Below are positions 52,252-59,806 of a DNA stretch of 64,000 nt, one piece after another. The notes below the pieces were generated by a model, which was not told the DNA's origin, made no database searches, and was given only the letters and a program-made list of their open reading frames with translations. The DNA comes from Gemmatimonadota bacterium (GTDB lineage Bacteria > Latescibacterota > UBA2968 > GCA-2709665), in NCBI GenBank assembly GCA_028873695.1, contig JAPPNU010000001.1, positions 94,021 to 158,020 on the forward strand, in the 5' to 3' direction. How positions within the stretch are numbered: position 1 is the stretch's first letter; each line of letters begins with the position of its first letter. A program made the position numbers and the translations under genes.

Positions 52252-53940
52252 TCAGAAAATATTGAGGTCGAGCGTCAGGCGCCAGTCGTGATTGCTTCCG
52301 TCCCCGCGCCTCCCTCCCTGAAGGGGAACATTGCTCCCACGCGTCAGCCTGTAGGTCGTGGAAAGCAAGAGATCGGAGAACGGTTCGAGGACGAAGTCAA
52401 CGCCGACCCGCGTCCGCTTCTCTACCGTGCCGCTCATGAATTCCCGTACCGCGGGATCCTCCGGCCGCCGTCCCTGTCGCGCGTCTCCCCCCACGTTCGT
52501 CAGCGTGCCGTCCGCATGCTCGACATTCCGGCCGAAACGCGTCCCTTCGAGGCTGAGGGCGGCGGAAACCGAGGGAGAGAACCGGTGGGTCAACCGCGCC
52601 CAGTACCGGTCCGAATTGGGGCCGGTGGGATAACCCAGGAGCGCGTCGAAATGCGTGTACGCGTTGATGTTGAACCTGTGAGAATACACGAACGGTTCGA
52701 TGTGCACGAACTCGGCTCGCAAGTCCGTGTCCGGCAGCCCGAACGCATCCACCCAGAATACGCCCGCCTGGGCCGCGAACTTGTTGGAAAAGTCGCCGGG
52801 ACTGAACTTTCTCATGTCATCCATGAAAAATGCCAGGTAGGTCTGAATTCCGTTGACCGGGCGAAGGGAAATATCCAGCCCCACTGCCAGGTTGTCCCTG
52901 TCCCCCACCGCCATCTGCGCGGCGGTCAGTACCGACACGGGAGACGCGTACAGAAACTCGAAATCCCGGTCTCCGAATATCACCGCCTCCTGGAATCCCA
53001 GACGGACGCGAGGCGAGACATCGACCTCCACGCGGTGGGCGGCGATCGCCTTGGAACGAAGAAACGTACGGCGGTGACCGTTGTCGAACCGGGTGCGGGA
53101 ACGGTCGACAAGACCCGCGTCGGCTTCCAGAAATCCGAGAACGTGGATGAAGCGCACCCGCCTGTACGCCGTCCGGAATCGGGCCATCCCGAAAGTCGGC
53201 GCGAACGGCGCCATGAACAGATTGCCGCTTCTTCCGGGGCCCCAATCCAGGCTGCCTTTTGCGGCATCCACGGCGAACCGGCGCGCTGCCCACACCAGTT
53301 GCCAGGTCGCTTCACGAAAGTCGGCAGCCTTTCCCTTGAATTGTACCCGTTCGATCGGCCGGGCCAGTACGTCCGCCCGGGTCAGGCGGGGGCGGGTACT
53401 CCATTCCCGGGCTTCGTAGTGCCGCGCGCGAAAACCGATCCGGTCGCCAACCGTACCGCGGACAATCGCGCCGACGTGCGTCTGGGATACCGTCTCCCTC
53501 GCCCCGACCTCGCCCCGAAGCAGAATCAGTCGCTGCCGGAAGAGCGCGTCGACGGCGACGGTCGCAGACGTATCCCCCCATGAATAGCGTGCGCCCGCCA
53601 ACCGCTCGAACGCTCCGGTTTCGGGTACGGGCGGCGCATGACCCAACCGGGCGGCCTCCGTGCTGAACGAAGCCAGATGTCTCCGGAGTATCGCCCTCTC
53701 CGTGGCCGACATGGCGGCCTGCGCGTCGCCGTTCCGCAGGACCTGAATCAGAAGCCGGGCGGCCTCCAGACGCGTGTAGGGCCTGGTTTGCGGCGCCGCC
53801 GAGTCCAGCCACCCATGGACGTCGTACCGGTCGAGCGTACGATATATCGTACGGGCAAGCGGGACGTCCGGGGTATTGTCGCCCGCGTGGACGATCCGGG
53901 ACAGGGTCAGAACAGCCAGCAACAGGAATACGGATTTCAC
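52252..53940 (-). CDS. Wzi-like outer-membrane capsule-assembly protein
   Basis: 562 residues, GTG start. It has a signal peptide (LLLAVLTLSRIVHAG), then a ~100-residue helical N-terminal part (YTRLEAARLLIQVL), then about 18 amphipathic beta strands ending in LTLDLNIF. The final Phe is the usual signal for beta-barrel insertion by Bam. The tone of the barrel (DWGPGRSGNLFMAPFAPTFG, FEFLYASPVSVL) matches the capsule-assembly Wzi family, which holds exported polysaccharide on the surface. It is the first gene after a near-consensus promoter at 54087-54114 and heads the polysaccharide row. Confidence 0.82.
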   Translation of the reverse strand: MKSVFLLLAVLTLSRIVHAGDNTPDVPLARTIYRTLDRYDVHGWLDSAAPQTRPYTRLEAARLLIQVLRNGDAQAAMSATERAILRRHLASFSTEAARLGHAPPVPETGAFERLAGARYSWGDTSATVAVDALFRQRLILLRGEVGARETVSQTHVGAIVRGTVGDRIGFRARHYEAREWSTRPRLTRADVLARPIERVQFKGKAADFREATWQLVWAARRFAVDAAKGSLDWGPGRSGNLFMAPFAPTFGMARFRTAYRRVRFIHVLGFLEADAGLVDRSRTRFDNGHRRTFLRSKAIAAHRVEVDVSPRVRLGFQEAVIFGDRDFEFLYASPVSVLTAAQMAVGDRDNLAVGLDISLRPVNGIQTYLAFFMDDMRKFSPGDFSNKFAAQAGVFWVDAFGLPDTDLRAEFVHIEPFVYSHRFNINAYTHFDALLGYPTGPNSDRYWARLTHRFSPSVSAALSLEGTRFGRNVEHADGTLTNVGGDARQGRRPEDPAVREFMSGTVEKRTRVGVDFVLEPFSDLLLSTTYRLTRGSNVPLQGGRRGDGSNHDWRLTLDLNIF

Positions 53941-54086
53941 GACGTCTTTTCCGGAGAAGGCGGAACCGGGTGGAAAACCGGCCTTTCAGCACCGTCGATC
54001 CGGAAGCGGAGGCGCCGGTTGCGACGCCCGATCCGGCGAAGAAACACCGACTTCCCGGTTCTGCAGGCCTGGTGACAGTCCGCCCA

Positions 54087-54114
54087 ATTATACCATAACC
54101 CCGTGAATTGTCAA
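54087..54114 (-). promoter_or_regulatory. Consensus sigma70 promoter for the polysaccharide row
   Basis: On the minus strand the -35 hexamer TTGACA (54114-54109) and the -10 hexamer TATAAT (54092-54087) both match consensus exactly, with a 16-base spacer. Transcription would start near 54080, about 140 bases before the Wzi-like GTG at 53940. It lies back to back with the plus-strand promoter at 54163-54191. Confidence 0.85.
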
Positions 54115-54162
54115 GCGAACGGCCTCCCGCGTACAGGTTGCCGCGCGTGTCATCGAAATCCC

Positions 54163-54191
54163 TTGACTTTACATATTCAACCTGCTATTAT
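54163..54191 (+). promoter_or_regulatory. Sigma70 promoter for the microcompartment operon
   Basis: TTGACT (54163-54168) and TATTAT (54186-54191) are separated by the optimal 17 bases; each differs from consensus at one position. The start site would be near 54198, leaving a ~125-base leader before the pduL ATG at 54322. The two -35 boxes of the divergent promoters are only ~49 bases apart, so one regulator bound between them could control both. Confidence 0.8.
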
Positions 54192-54321
54192 TCGCCTCTT
54201 GAATCCGGATTCAAATCGTGACTTCGATCCACCAGACGCCCGGTTCGCGTCCTGCCCCGGAAACGAGTCGGCATACGGCAGGCCACGTCCGGGGCCGAAC
54301 GCGATTGCGCGACGCGTCCCG

Positions 54322-55038
54322 ATGGTACAGACATTCAAACCTGCCTCCGAATGTGCGGACTGCAAGCTGTGCGAAAGAGGGCGGGAAGCGGCGCCCGGCA
54401 ACGGCTCGCCGGATATCGCCCACGTCGTCCGGGAAGTCATCGGGAGGATTCGGAACGGAAGAGACGGTCTCCTCGAAGTTCCGGTGGGTGTCTCCGCAAG
54501 GCACTGTCACCTGAACCGTAACGCCATGGATGTCCTCTTCGGGGCCGGATCGGAACTCACGCCTTACAGAGAACTCTTTCAGCCCGGCGCCTATGCGGCT
54601 GAAGAATGCGTCTCCGTAATCGGGCCCCGGCTGCGCGCCATCGAGCGCGTCCGGATTCTGGGACCCGCCCGGGACTACAATCAGGTCGAATTGGCCCGTA
54701 CCGACGCCATCTTTCTCGGTCTCGATCCCCCTGTGCGGGACTCCGGCGACCTTGAAGGCGCCCAGCGGGTCACTTTTGTGGGGCCAAAAGGATCCCTGAC
54801 CGTTTCTGCCGCCATCCGCGCCGTCCGGCACCTCCATCTCCGCCCCGCCGACGTCGCGGAAATGGGCCTGACCGGGCGCAGCGCCGTTCGCGCCCATATC
54901 AGAGGCGAAAAGGGTCTCACCTTCGAAAACGTCAGGTTGAAAATCGACCCGGGCTATCTGCCCGAACTCCATCTGGACACCGACGACGCCAACGCGGCCG
55001 ACCTTGTCTGCGGGGGCAGGGCATTCATCGAATCCTGA
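54322..55038 (+). CDS. pduL: PduL-type phosphotransacylase
   Basis: Catalyses acyl-CoA + phosphate to acyl-phosphate + CoA, recycling CoA inside a microcompartment. ATG at 54322 gives 238 residues; an upstream extension of the frame is excluded because it would include the promoter. VPVGVSARHCHLN (H61, H63) and VRHLHLRPADVAEMGL are the zinc-site motifs, and GPARDYNQVELARTDA is the other family signature. The N-terminus contains an unusual CADCKLC cluster (C11, C14, C17) followed by a helix (PDIAHVVREVIGRIRN) that could act as an encapsulation peptide. No Shine-Dalgarno is evident. It is the first gene of the operon; its product feeds the acetate kinase at the other end. Confidence 0.92.
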   Translation: MVQTFKPASECADCKLCERGREAAPGNGSPDIAHVVREVIGRIRNGRDGLLEVPVGVSARHCHLNRNAMDVLFGAGSELTPYRELFQPGAYAAEECVSVIGPRLRAIERVRILGPARDYNQVELARTDAIFLGLDPPVRDSGDLEGAQRVTFVGPKGSLTVSAAIRAVRHLHLRPADVAEMGLTGRSAVRAHIRGEKGLTFENVRLKIDPGYLPELHLDTDDANAADLVCGGRAFIES

Positions 55039-55176
55039 GAGGCCGTCTTCCGGGAGTCCACGTGAGGCGCCGGGGCCGCGCAGGGTCGCGACGTTGTGAC
55101 GTACGCCGTTTTCGCACCGTCACCTTCTGTGCATTTCGCGGTAAATTAACGGTAGTCCTTTTTCGAATTGAGGTAA

Positions 55177-56604
55177 ATGTCGCCCAGCGCGCGGATCTTC
55201 ATCCTGGTGGTCTTGCTGACGCCCCCGGCGGTTGCCTGTTATCACCGGGTGCAGATGGACGATCCGTATATCACGTACCGATACGCGCGAAACCTCGCGG
55301 AAGGGCGCGGCTTCATCTATAACGAAGGCGAACGGGTGCTTGGAACCACGGCGCCGCTCTACGCCGTGCTCCTCTCCGTTCCCGGCCGGATTGCCGGAAA
55401 CTATCCGCTGATCAGCACCCTTTTCAGCGGCGCCGCGCTCGGGGCGCTTGGATGGCTGATCGGGCGCATCCTGGCGGACTTCAATGAGAGCAGGGCCGGT
55501 TTCGTTGCCGCGTTTCTCGTGATCCTGAATCCGTACCTTGGCGACGTACTCGGCTTTGAGCTGATTCTGTTTCAGGCGCTGATATTCGGCGCCTACGCGG
55601 CCTACTTTTCGGACCGTACGAGCCTCGCGGCGCTGCTGCTTGCGCTCGGCACGCTCACCCGCGGCGACGGACTCGCGCCCGCCGGACTCATCCTGGGCCA
55701 CCACCTGTGGATTCACAGGCGAGAGGCCTGGCGGCCGCTCCTCGTCTTCGCTGTTGTCGTCGGCGCGTGGTCGATCTACGCGGCGTGGACCTTCGGGTCG
55801 CCGTTCCCCAATACGCTTGAGGCGAAGCGGGCCATGGGCGCAAGCGGGCTTTGGCGGTCGCTGTGGCACGGCGTATTCTATACGGGCGGGCGTTACCTGG
55901 AGTCGTCGCCGCTGTTCGCCTGGTTCGCGCTGCCGGCGCTCCTGGGCGTCGGGAGGATGTGCCGTCTCGACAGGCGTATGCTGCTCATCGCGGGCTGGCC
56001 GCTACTCATCTTCGTCGGGTACTGGGCGATGGGCGTACCGGCTGCCTACAACTATTACGCCGGCCTCGTACCGCTCCTGATGATCCTGACCGCTCTGGGT
56101 ACGGTCTCGCTGGCCGGCCGGATCGCGGACCGGTTGTCCGGCCGGCGCCGCCGGGACGGCCGGATTACGGCGCTGCTGTGCGTCCCGCTTCTGGTCGCGG
56201 TCCTGACTCCGACCGTCAACCTGCTGGGGCGGGAACCCCAGCCGAGATACCCGATTTACAGGTCGGCGGGCGAATGGCTCGCCGAAAATACACCGGCGGC
56301 GGCTTCGGTCGGAATGGTCGAAATCGGCATCGTGGGCTTCTACAGCCACCGGTATATTGTGGACGTCTGCGGTCTGGTCACCCCCACGGTCGGCCCTCAC
56401 ATCGCCGCCGGGGACGTCGCCTGGCCCGTCCGGACGTACATGCCGGACTTCATGCTATTGCACGATCCGCTCTGGGACTCGCTGGAAGGCCCGATCGCAT
56501 CTGCGCCATGGTTTCGGAAATCCTACGAACGCGTCAGGACCTTCGACGGCCCGCGCCCGTACAGACTGGCCGTATACGCGAAAAAACAGATCGGCGCCGA
56601 TTAG
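55177..56604 (+). CDS. GT-C membrane glycosyltransferase (AftB-like pattern) inside the BMC operon
   Basis: 475 residues with roughly ten membrane segments and a ~100-residue periplasmic tail. GAGG lies just before the ATG. The first loop has D28-D29 in [17 protein letters not shown] followed by [18 protein letters not shown], a pattern shared by GT-C enzymes such as arabinofuranosyltransferase AftB and many uncharacterised bacterial proteins. RGDGL and [14 protein letters not shown] are further family-like motifs. It has no known microcompartment role and separates pduL from the shell genes by 1.4 kb, so it may be an insertion or may serve the divergent glycan locus. Confidence 0.78.
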   Translation: MSPSARIFILVVLLTPPAVACYHRVQMDDPYITYRYARNLAEGRGFIYNEGERVLGTTAPLYAVLLSVPGRIAGNYPLISTLFSGAALGALGWLIGRILADFNESRAGFVAAFLVILNPYLGDVLGFELILFQALIFGAYAAYFSDRTSLAALLLALGTLTRGDGLAPAGLILGHHLWIHRREAWRPLLVFAVVVGAWSIYAAWTFGSPFPNTLEAKRAMGASGLWRSLWHGVFYTGGRYLESSPLFAWFALPALLGVGRMCRLDRRMLLIAGWPLLIFVGYWAMGVPAAYNYYAGLVPLLMILTALGTVSLAGRIADRLSGRRRRDGRITALLCVPLLVAVLTPTVNLLGREPQPRYPIYRSAGEWLAENTPAAASVGMVEIGIVGFYSHRYIVDVCGLVTPTVGPHIAAGDVAWPVRTYMPDFMLLHDPLWDSLEGPIASAPWFRKSYERVRTFDGPRPYRLAVYAKKQIGAD

Positions 56605-56668
56605 AAGACAGGCGGGCGTCCTACCCGCCGCGCTTTGGATGAACACTCTCAACAGGAGGAATCGCGAC

Positions 56669-56950
56669 ATGGGTGAAGCCCTTGGCATGATCGAAACCAG
56701 AGGCCTGGTGGCGATGATCGAAGCGACCGACGCCATGGTGAAAGCGGCCAACGTAAAGCTGGTCAACTGGGAAAAAATCGGCGCGGGCTACGTGACCGCC
56801 GTCGTCCGGGGCGACGTGGCCGCCGTTAAAGCCGCCACCGAGGCGGGCGCCGCCGCCGCCGGCAAGATCGGCGAACTGATATCCGTCCACGTCATTCCGC
56901 GCCCCCATGGCAGCCTCGAAGAGGTGCTGCCCATTGGAAAATCGTCCTGA
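56669..56950 (+). CDS. BMC-H hexameric shell protein
   Basis: 93 residues, a single BMC domain of standard size. GGAGGA lies eight bases before the ATG, the best ribosome site in the operon, as expected for the most abundant shell component. Motifs: [40 protein letters not shown] (pore loop region KIGAGYV), [16 protein letters not shown] and [17 protein letters not shown], as in PduA/EutM/CcmK. Hexamers tile the facets of the polyhedral shell. It is the only BMC-H gene in the window. Confidence 0.95.
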   Translation: MGEALGMIETRGLVAMIEATDAMVKAANVKLVNWEKIGAGYVTAVVRGDVAAVKAATEAGAAAAGKIGELISVHVIPRPHGSLEEVLPIGKSS

Positions 56951-56967
56951 AGCGCTGAGCGTTCACA

Positions 56968-57264
56968 ATGATTCTGGGCAAAGTGGTGGGGACGGTTGTC
57001 GCCACCCAGAAAGACAGGGGTCTCGAGGGGTTCAAACTCCAGGTTGTGCAGGCCCTGGATATTCAGACCCTGAAGCCGGGAAGCCGGTTCCTGGTTGCCG
57101 TCGACGCCGTCGGCGCCGGGGTCAACGAAGTCGTCCTGTGTACAAGCGGAAGTTCCGCGCGGATGACCGGCTCGACCGAAGACCGTCCGGTCGACGCGGT
57201 CGTCGTCGCCATCGTCGATTCGGTTGAAATGGAAGGCGAAACGACCTACCGTAAACACCCATGA
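56968..57264 (+). CDS. BMC-P (EutN/CcmL-type) pentameric vertex protein 1
   Basis: 98 residues starting MILGKVVGTVVATQKDRGLE, the EutN/CcmL N-terminus. FKLQVVQALD, VAVDAVGAGVNEVVLCTSGS and VDAVVVAIVDSV follow the family pattern (D..GAG.GE.Vl...GSSAR). Pentamers cap the vertices of the shell. The gene is 17 bases after BMC-H and likely co-translated from the same mRNA. It is the most canonical of the three BMC-P genes here, retaining the SSAR motif lost in the other two. Confidence 0.94.
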   Translation: MILGKVVGTVVATQKDRGLEGFKLQVVQALDIQTLKPGSRFLVAVDAVGAGVNEVVLCTSGSSARMTGSTEDRPVDAVVVAIVDSVEMEGETTYRKHP

Positions 57265-57576
57265 ATGAACCTTGACACGTAATTGTTCACGGACCTGAAT
57301 GTCGAATAAATACAGAAGAGCAAAGACGAATGGACGTCGAAATTCCAGGATGCCTGGTGAGACGTAAGACGGAACTGGGTAGAGGGGGAGAAAACCGGGT
57401 AGACGGGAGACGTAAGACGGGAGAAGATATCCTTGCCGGCCAATTTATCCCTCCTTGCCTCCGGCACGAAAAGAAGCCTCACAAGGCACGTAATCTCTAC
57501 CCTCTACCGGCTCCCGTCTCACCGCCTTTGGTCTACCGTCTCCCCGCATTCAGGCTTTTTGTGGTCAATTTGACTG
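57265..57576 (+). other. Intergenic stretch with imperfect inverted and direct repeats
   Basis: 312 bases between shell and dehydrogenase genes. A perfect -35-like TTGACA (57272-57277) is followed 17 bases later only by a poor -10 (CTGAAT), so a promoter is doubtful. Direct repeats gagacgtaagacgg occur at ~57359 and ~57407. Arms ggtgagacg...gggtagaggg (57356-57386) and ccctctaccgg...gtctcacc (57500-57523) form an imperfect inverted repeat, and ggtctaccgtctcccc is a third related piece. No gene is seen. Confidence 0.55.
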
Positions 57577-59013
57577 ATGAACTACAGCGAAGCGCAAATC
57601 AGATCGGTCGTTGAGGAAGTCGTCCGCACCCTCGCGCCGGAAGCGCAGGCCCCCGCGGTCGCCTCGTCTCCCGTCCGGACGGGCGGCAACGGGGACGACG
57701 GCGTCTTCGAACGGCTTGACGGCGCGATCGACGCGGCCGGGGCGGCCCAGCGCGAACTGGAAGCCCTGACGCTCGAAGCCAGGCGCAAGATTATCGAGGC
57801 CATTCGAAAGGCGGCGCTGGACCATGCCAAGGGCCTCGCGCAGATGACCATCGACGAGACCGGCATGGGCAGGATTGGCCACAAGATCCGGAAATTCGAC
57901 GTGGTTGCCCGTCTCACCCCGGGCGTCGAGGACCTGGAACCGGTGGCCTGGACCGGAGACCGCGGGCTGACCGTCGTGGAATTGGCGCCTTTCGGCACCG
58001 TTGCCGCCGTCACGCCCTCCACGCATCCGGTTCCCACGACCGTGAACAACGCCATCAGCCTGATCGCCGCCGGAAACAGCGTCGTATTCGCGCCTCACCC
58101 GGGCGCTAAAAACGTCTCCCTGCTGGGCATTCAGATCCTCAACCGGGCGATCGTCGGTGCCGGGGGACCTCAGAACCTGTTGACCGCCGTGCACGAACCC
58201 GGTATTCAGACCGCACAGGAACTCTTCGTACATCCGAAAATCGACCTCGTCCTGGTGACGGGCGGGGGCGGCGTTGTCAAAGCCGCGATGCGCGCGCCGA
58301 AACGGGTCATTGCCGCGGGTCCCGGGAATCCTCCGGTGGTGGTCGATGAAACCGCCGACCTCGACGTGGCCGCGGAGGGGATCGTGGAAGGCGGCGCATT
58401 CGACAACAATATCCTCTGCATAGGCGAGAAGGAAGTCTTCGTCGTCGAGTCCGTCGCCGACGAGCTCAAGCGTTCTCTGCTGGCCAGGGGATGCGTGGAG
58501 CTGGACCGCGGCCAGATCGAAAGCCTGACCGGGCAAGCGTTCACCGCAGACGAAGGCGGGGAACAGACCGTCAACCGGGAATTCGTGGGACGGAATCCGC
58601 ACGTTCTGGCCGAGCGCATCGGCCTGAACGTACCGCCCGAAACGGAGTTGCTGGTTGGCGAGGTCGAAGGCTCGCATCCGTTCACGCAGAACGAGCAGAT
58701 GATGCCGTTCATTCCCATTGTCCGCGTGCCCGACGTCAACACCGGCATCAAAAGTGCCGTGGAGGCCGAACATGGATACCGCCACACGGCCGTCATGCAC
58801 TCGAAGAACGTGGAAAACATGACCGACATGGCCCGGGCGTGCCGGTGCAGTCTCTTCATCAAAAACGGCCCGTCCACCGCCGGCGTGGGGGCCGGCGGCG
58901 AAGGATACACTTCGTTCTCCATCGCCACCCCTACGGGCGAGGGCTGCACGTCGGCCAGAACCTTCACCCGCCAGCGGCGCTGCACGCTGGTCGACTATTT
59001 CAGAATCGTATGA
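57577..59013 (+). CDS. CoA-acylating aldehyde dehydrogenase (PduP-like), BMC-targeted
   Basis: 478 residues. It oxidises an aldehyde (lactaldehyde or propionaldehyde in fucose/rhamnose microcompartments) with NAD+ and CoA to acyl-CoA. Residues 1-20 (MNYSEAQIRSVVEEVVRTLA) form an amphipathic encapsulation helix, followed by a Pro/Ala-rich linker. Core motifs: VAAVTPSTHPVPTTVNNA, TGGGGVVKAA and GGAFDNNILCIGEKEVFVV, with catalytic Cys281, then NGPSTAGVGAGGEG near the end. No ribosome site is obvious upstream of the ATG. It is linked to pduL and ackA, which convert its product to acid and ATP. Confidence 0.93.
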   Translation: MNYSEAQIRSVVEEVVRTLAPEAQAPAVASSPVRTGGNGDDGVFERLDGAIDAAGAAQRELEALTLEARRKIIEAIRKAALDHAKGLAQMTIDETGMGRIGHKIRKFDVVARLTPGVEDLEPVAWTGDRGLTVVELAPFGTVAAVTPSTHPVPTTVNNAISLIAAGNSVVFAPHPGAKNVSLLGIQILNRAIVGAGGPQNLLTAVHEPGIQTAQELFVHPKIDLVLVTGGGGVVKAAMRAPKRVIAAGPGNPPVVVDETADLDVAAEGIVEGGAFDNNILCIGEKEVFVVESVADELKRSLLARGCVELDRGQIESLTGQAFTADEGGEQTVNREFVGRNPHVLAERIGLNVPPETELLVGEVEGSHPFTQNEQMMPFIPIVRVPDVNTGIKSAVEAEHGYRHTAVMHSKNVENMTDMARACRCSLFIKNGPSTAGVGAGGEGYTSFSIATPTGEGCTSARTFTRQRRCTLVDYFRIV

Positions 59014-59062
59014 GGTCCGGCGAGGACCGTTCCGACGTCCCACTCTCACTGCCCAGGTGCTC

Positions 59063-59338
59063 ATGCAACTCGGCCGCGTCTCGGGAAGAATCGTAGCCAC
59101 AAGGAAAGACCCGTCGCTCAACGGCATCCGGCTGCTCGTCATCCGGCCTCTGGACCACCGCCGGAACGATCGCGGCGACGCGCTGGTGGCCGCCGACGTG
59201 GTCAGCGCGGGACAGGGTGAGACGGTCTACTGGGTCAGTGCGCGGGAAGCGCCGAACGCCCTGCCCGAAAAATACGGGCCCATAGACGCCGCCATCGTCG
59301 GAATCGCCGACCGCATCGATATCCGGAACGAACAATGA
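59063..59338 (+). CDS. BMC-P (EutN/CcmL-type) pentameric vertex protein 2
   Basis: 91 residues from ATG 59063 (MQLGRVSGRIVATRKDPSLN); a GTG two codons earlier is possible. IRLLVIRPLD, AADVVSAGQGETVYWVSARE and IDAAIVGIADRIDI place it in the EutN/CcmL family. Where the canonical protein has GSSAR, this one has SAREAPN, so its vertex contacts may differ. It lies 49 bases after the dehydrogenase and just before repeat copy A. Confidence 0.92.
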   Translation: MQLGRVSGRIVATRKDPSLNGIRLLVIRPLDHRRNDRGDALVAADVVSAGQGETVYWVSAREAPNALPEKYGPIDAAIVGIADRIDIRNEQ

Positions 59339-59348
59339 CCGAACCGTG

Positions 59349-59440
59349 CTGAGAAGCTGTTTTAAAATTCCCAGCGGTCTTCGCGCGGCTGCAAAAGCGG
59401 CGGTCGGTAACTCACCGGTAATTTTAAAACAGCTTCTCAG
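59349..59440. repeat. Inverted-repeat element, copy A (intact, 92 bp)
   Basis: Ends are a perfect 21-bp inverted repeat: ctgagaagctgttttaaaat(t) at 59349-59369 and its exact complement at 59420-59440, with a ~50-bp GC-rich core containing ggtcttcgcgcggctgcaaa. It lies between two BMC-P genes. The shape is that of a MITE or an RNA hairpin of REP/BIME type; a transcript would form a strong stem that may reduce read-through or protect mRNA ends. Confidence 0.88.
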
Positions 59441-59471
59441 TTCTACGGTCTTCCTCGAATCCGTGGATTCC

Positions 59472-59768
59472 ATGATTCTGGCCCGAGTTATCGGCAGCGT
59501 TGTTTCCACGCTGAAACATCCGGCCTACAAAGCCGCGAAGCTTATGCTGGTACAACCGGTCCGGCCCGACGGCGCCGACGCGGATCACACGCTGCTTGCC
59601 GTCGATACAGCCGGCGCGGGCGCGGGCGAAACCGTACTCGTCCTTCGCCAGGGCATTGCGGCCGCGCAGGTCCTGGGGGTGGATCGGCCGCCCATCCGCT
59701 CCGTAATCGTCGGGATCGTGGATCAGGTCGACTGCGAGCCGCAGACGCAAATAAACCGTAGCGACTGA
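59472..59768 (+). CDS. BMC-P (EutN/CcmL-type) pentameric vertex protein 3
   Basis: 98 residues from ATG 59472 (MILARVIGSVVSTLKHPAYK). LMLVQPVRPDG, LLAVDTAGAGAGETVLVLRQ and PIRSVIVGIVDQVD match the family. The GSSAR motif is replaced by RQGIAAAQ. Three BMC-P paralogues in one locus is a hallmark of the PVM-type (planctomycete/verrucomicrobial) and PVM-like microcompartments. The stretch 59441-59471 has no clear ribosome site, and repeat copy A sits just upstream, so expression may depend on read-through. Confidence 0.92.
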   Translation: MILARVIGSVVSTLKHPAYKAAKLMLVQPVRPDGADADHTLLAVDTAGAGAGETVLVLRQGIAAAQVLGVDRPPIRSVIVGIVDQVDCEPQTQINRSD

Positions 59769-59806
59769 CGACCTGCACCGCAAGAATACTTTCGGGCAAC
59801 CACGCG

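Noticed and set aside
54103..54321. 73-codon N-terminal extension of PduL
   Set aside because: It would start upstream of the -35 box of the promoter at 54163-54191, so it cannot be part of that transcript.
57565..59142. 525-codon minus-strand open frame opposite the aldehyde dehydrogenase
   Set aside because: Shadow of a well-conserved dehydrogenase; composition is typical of antisense frames at high GC.
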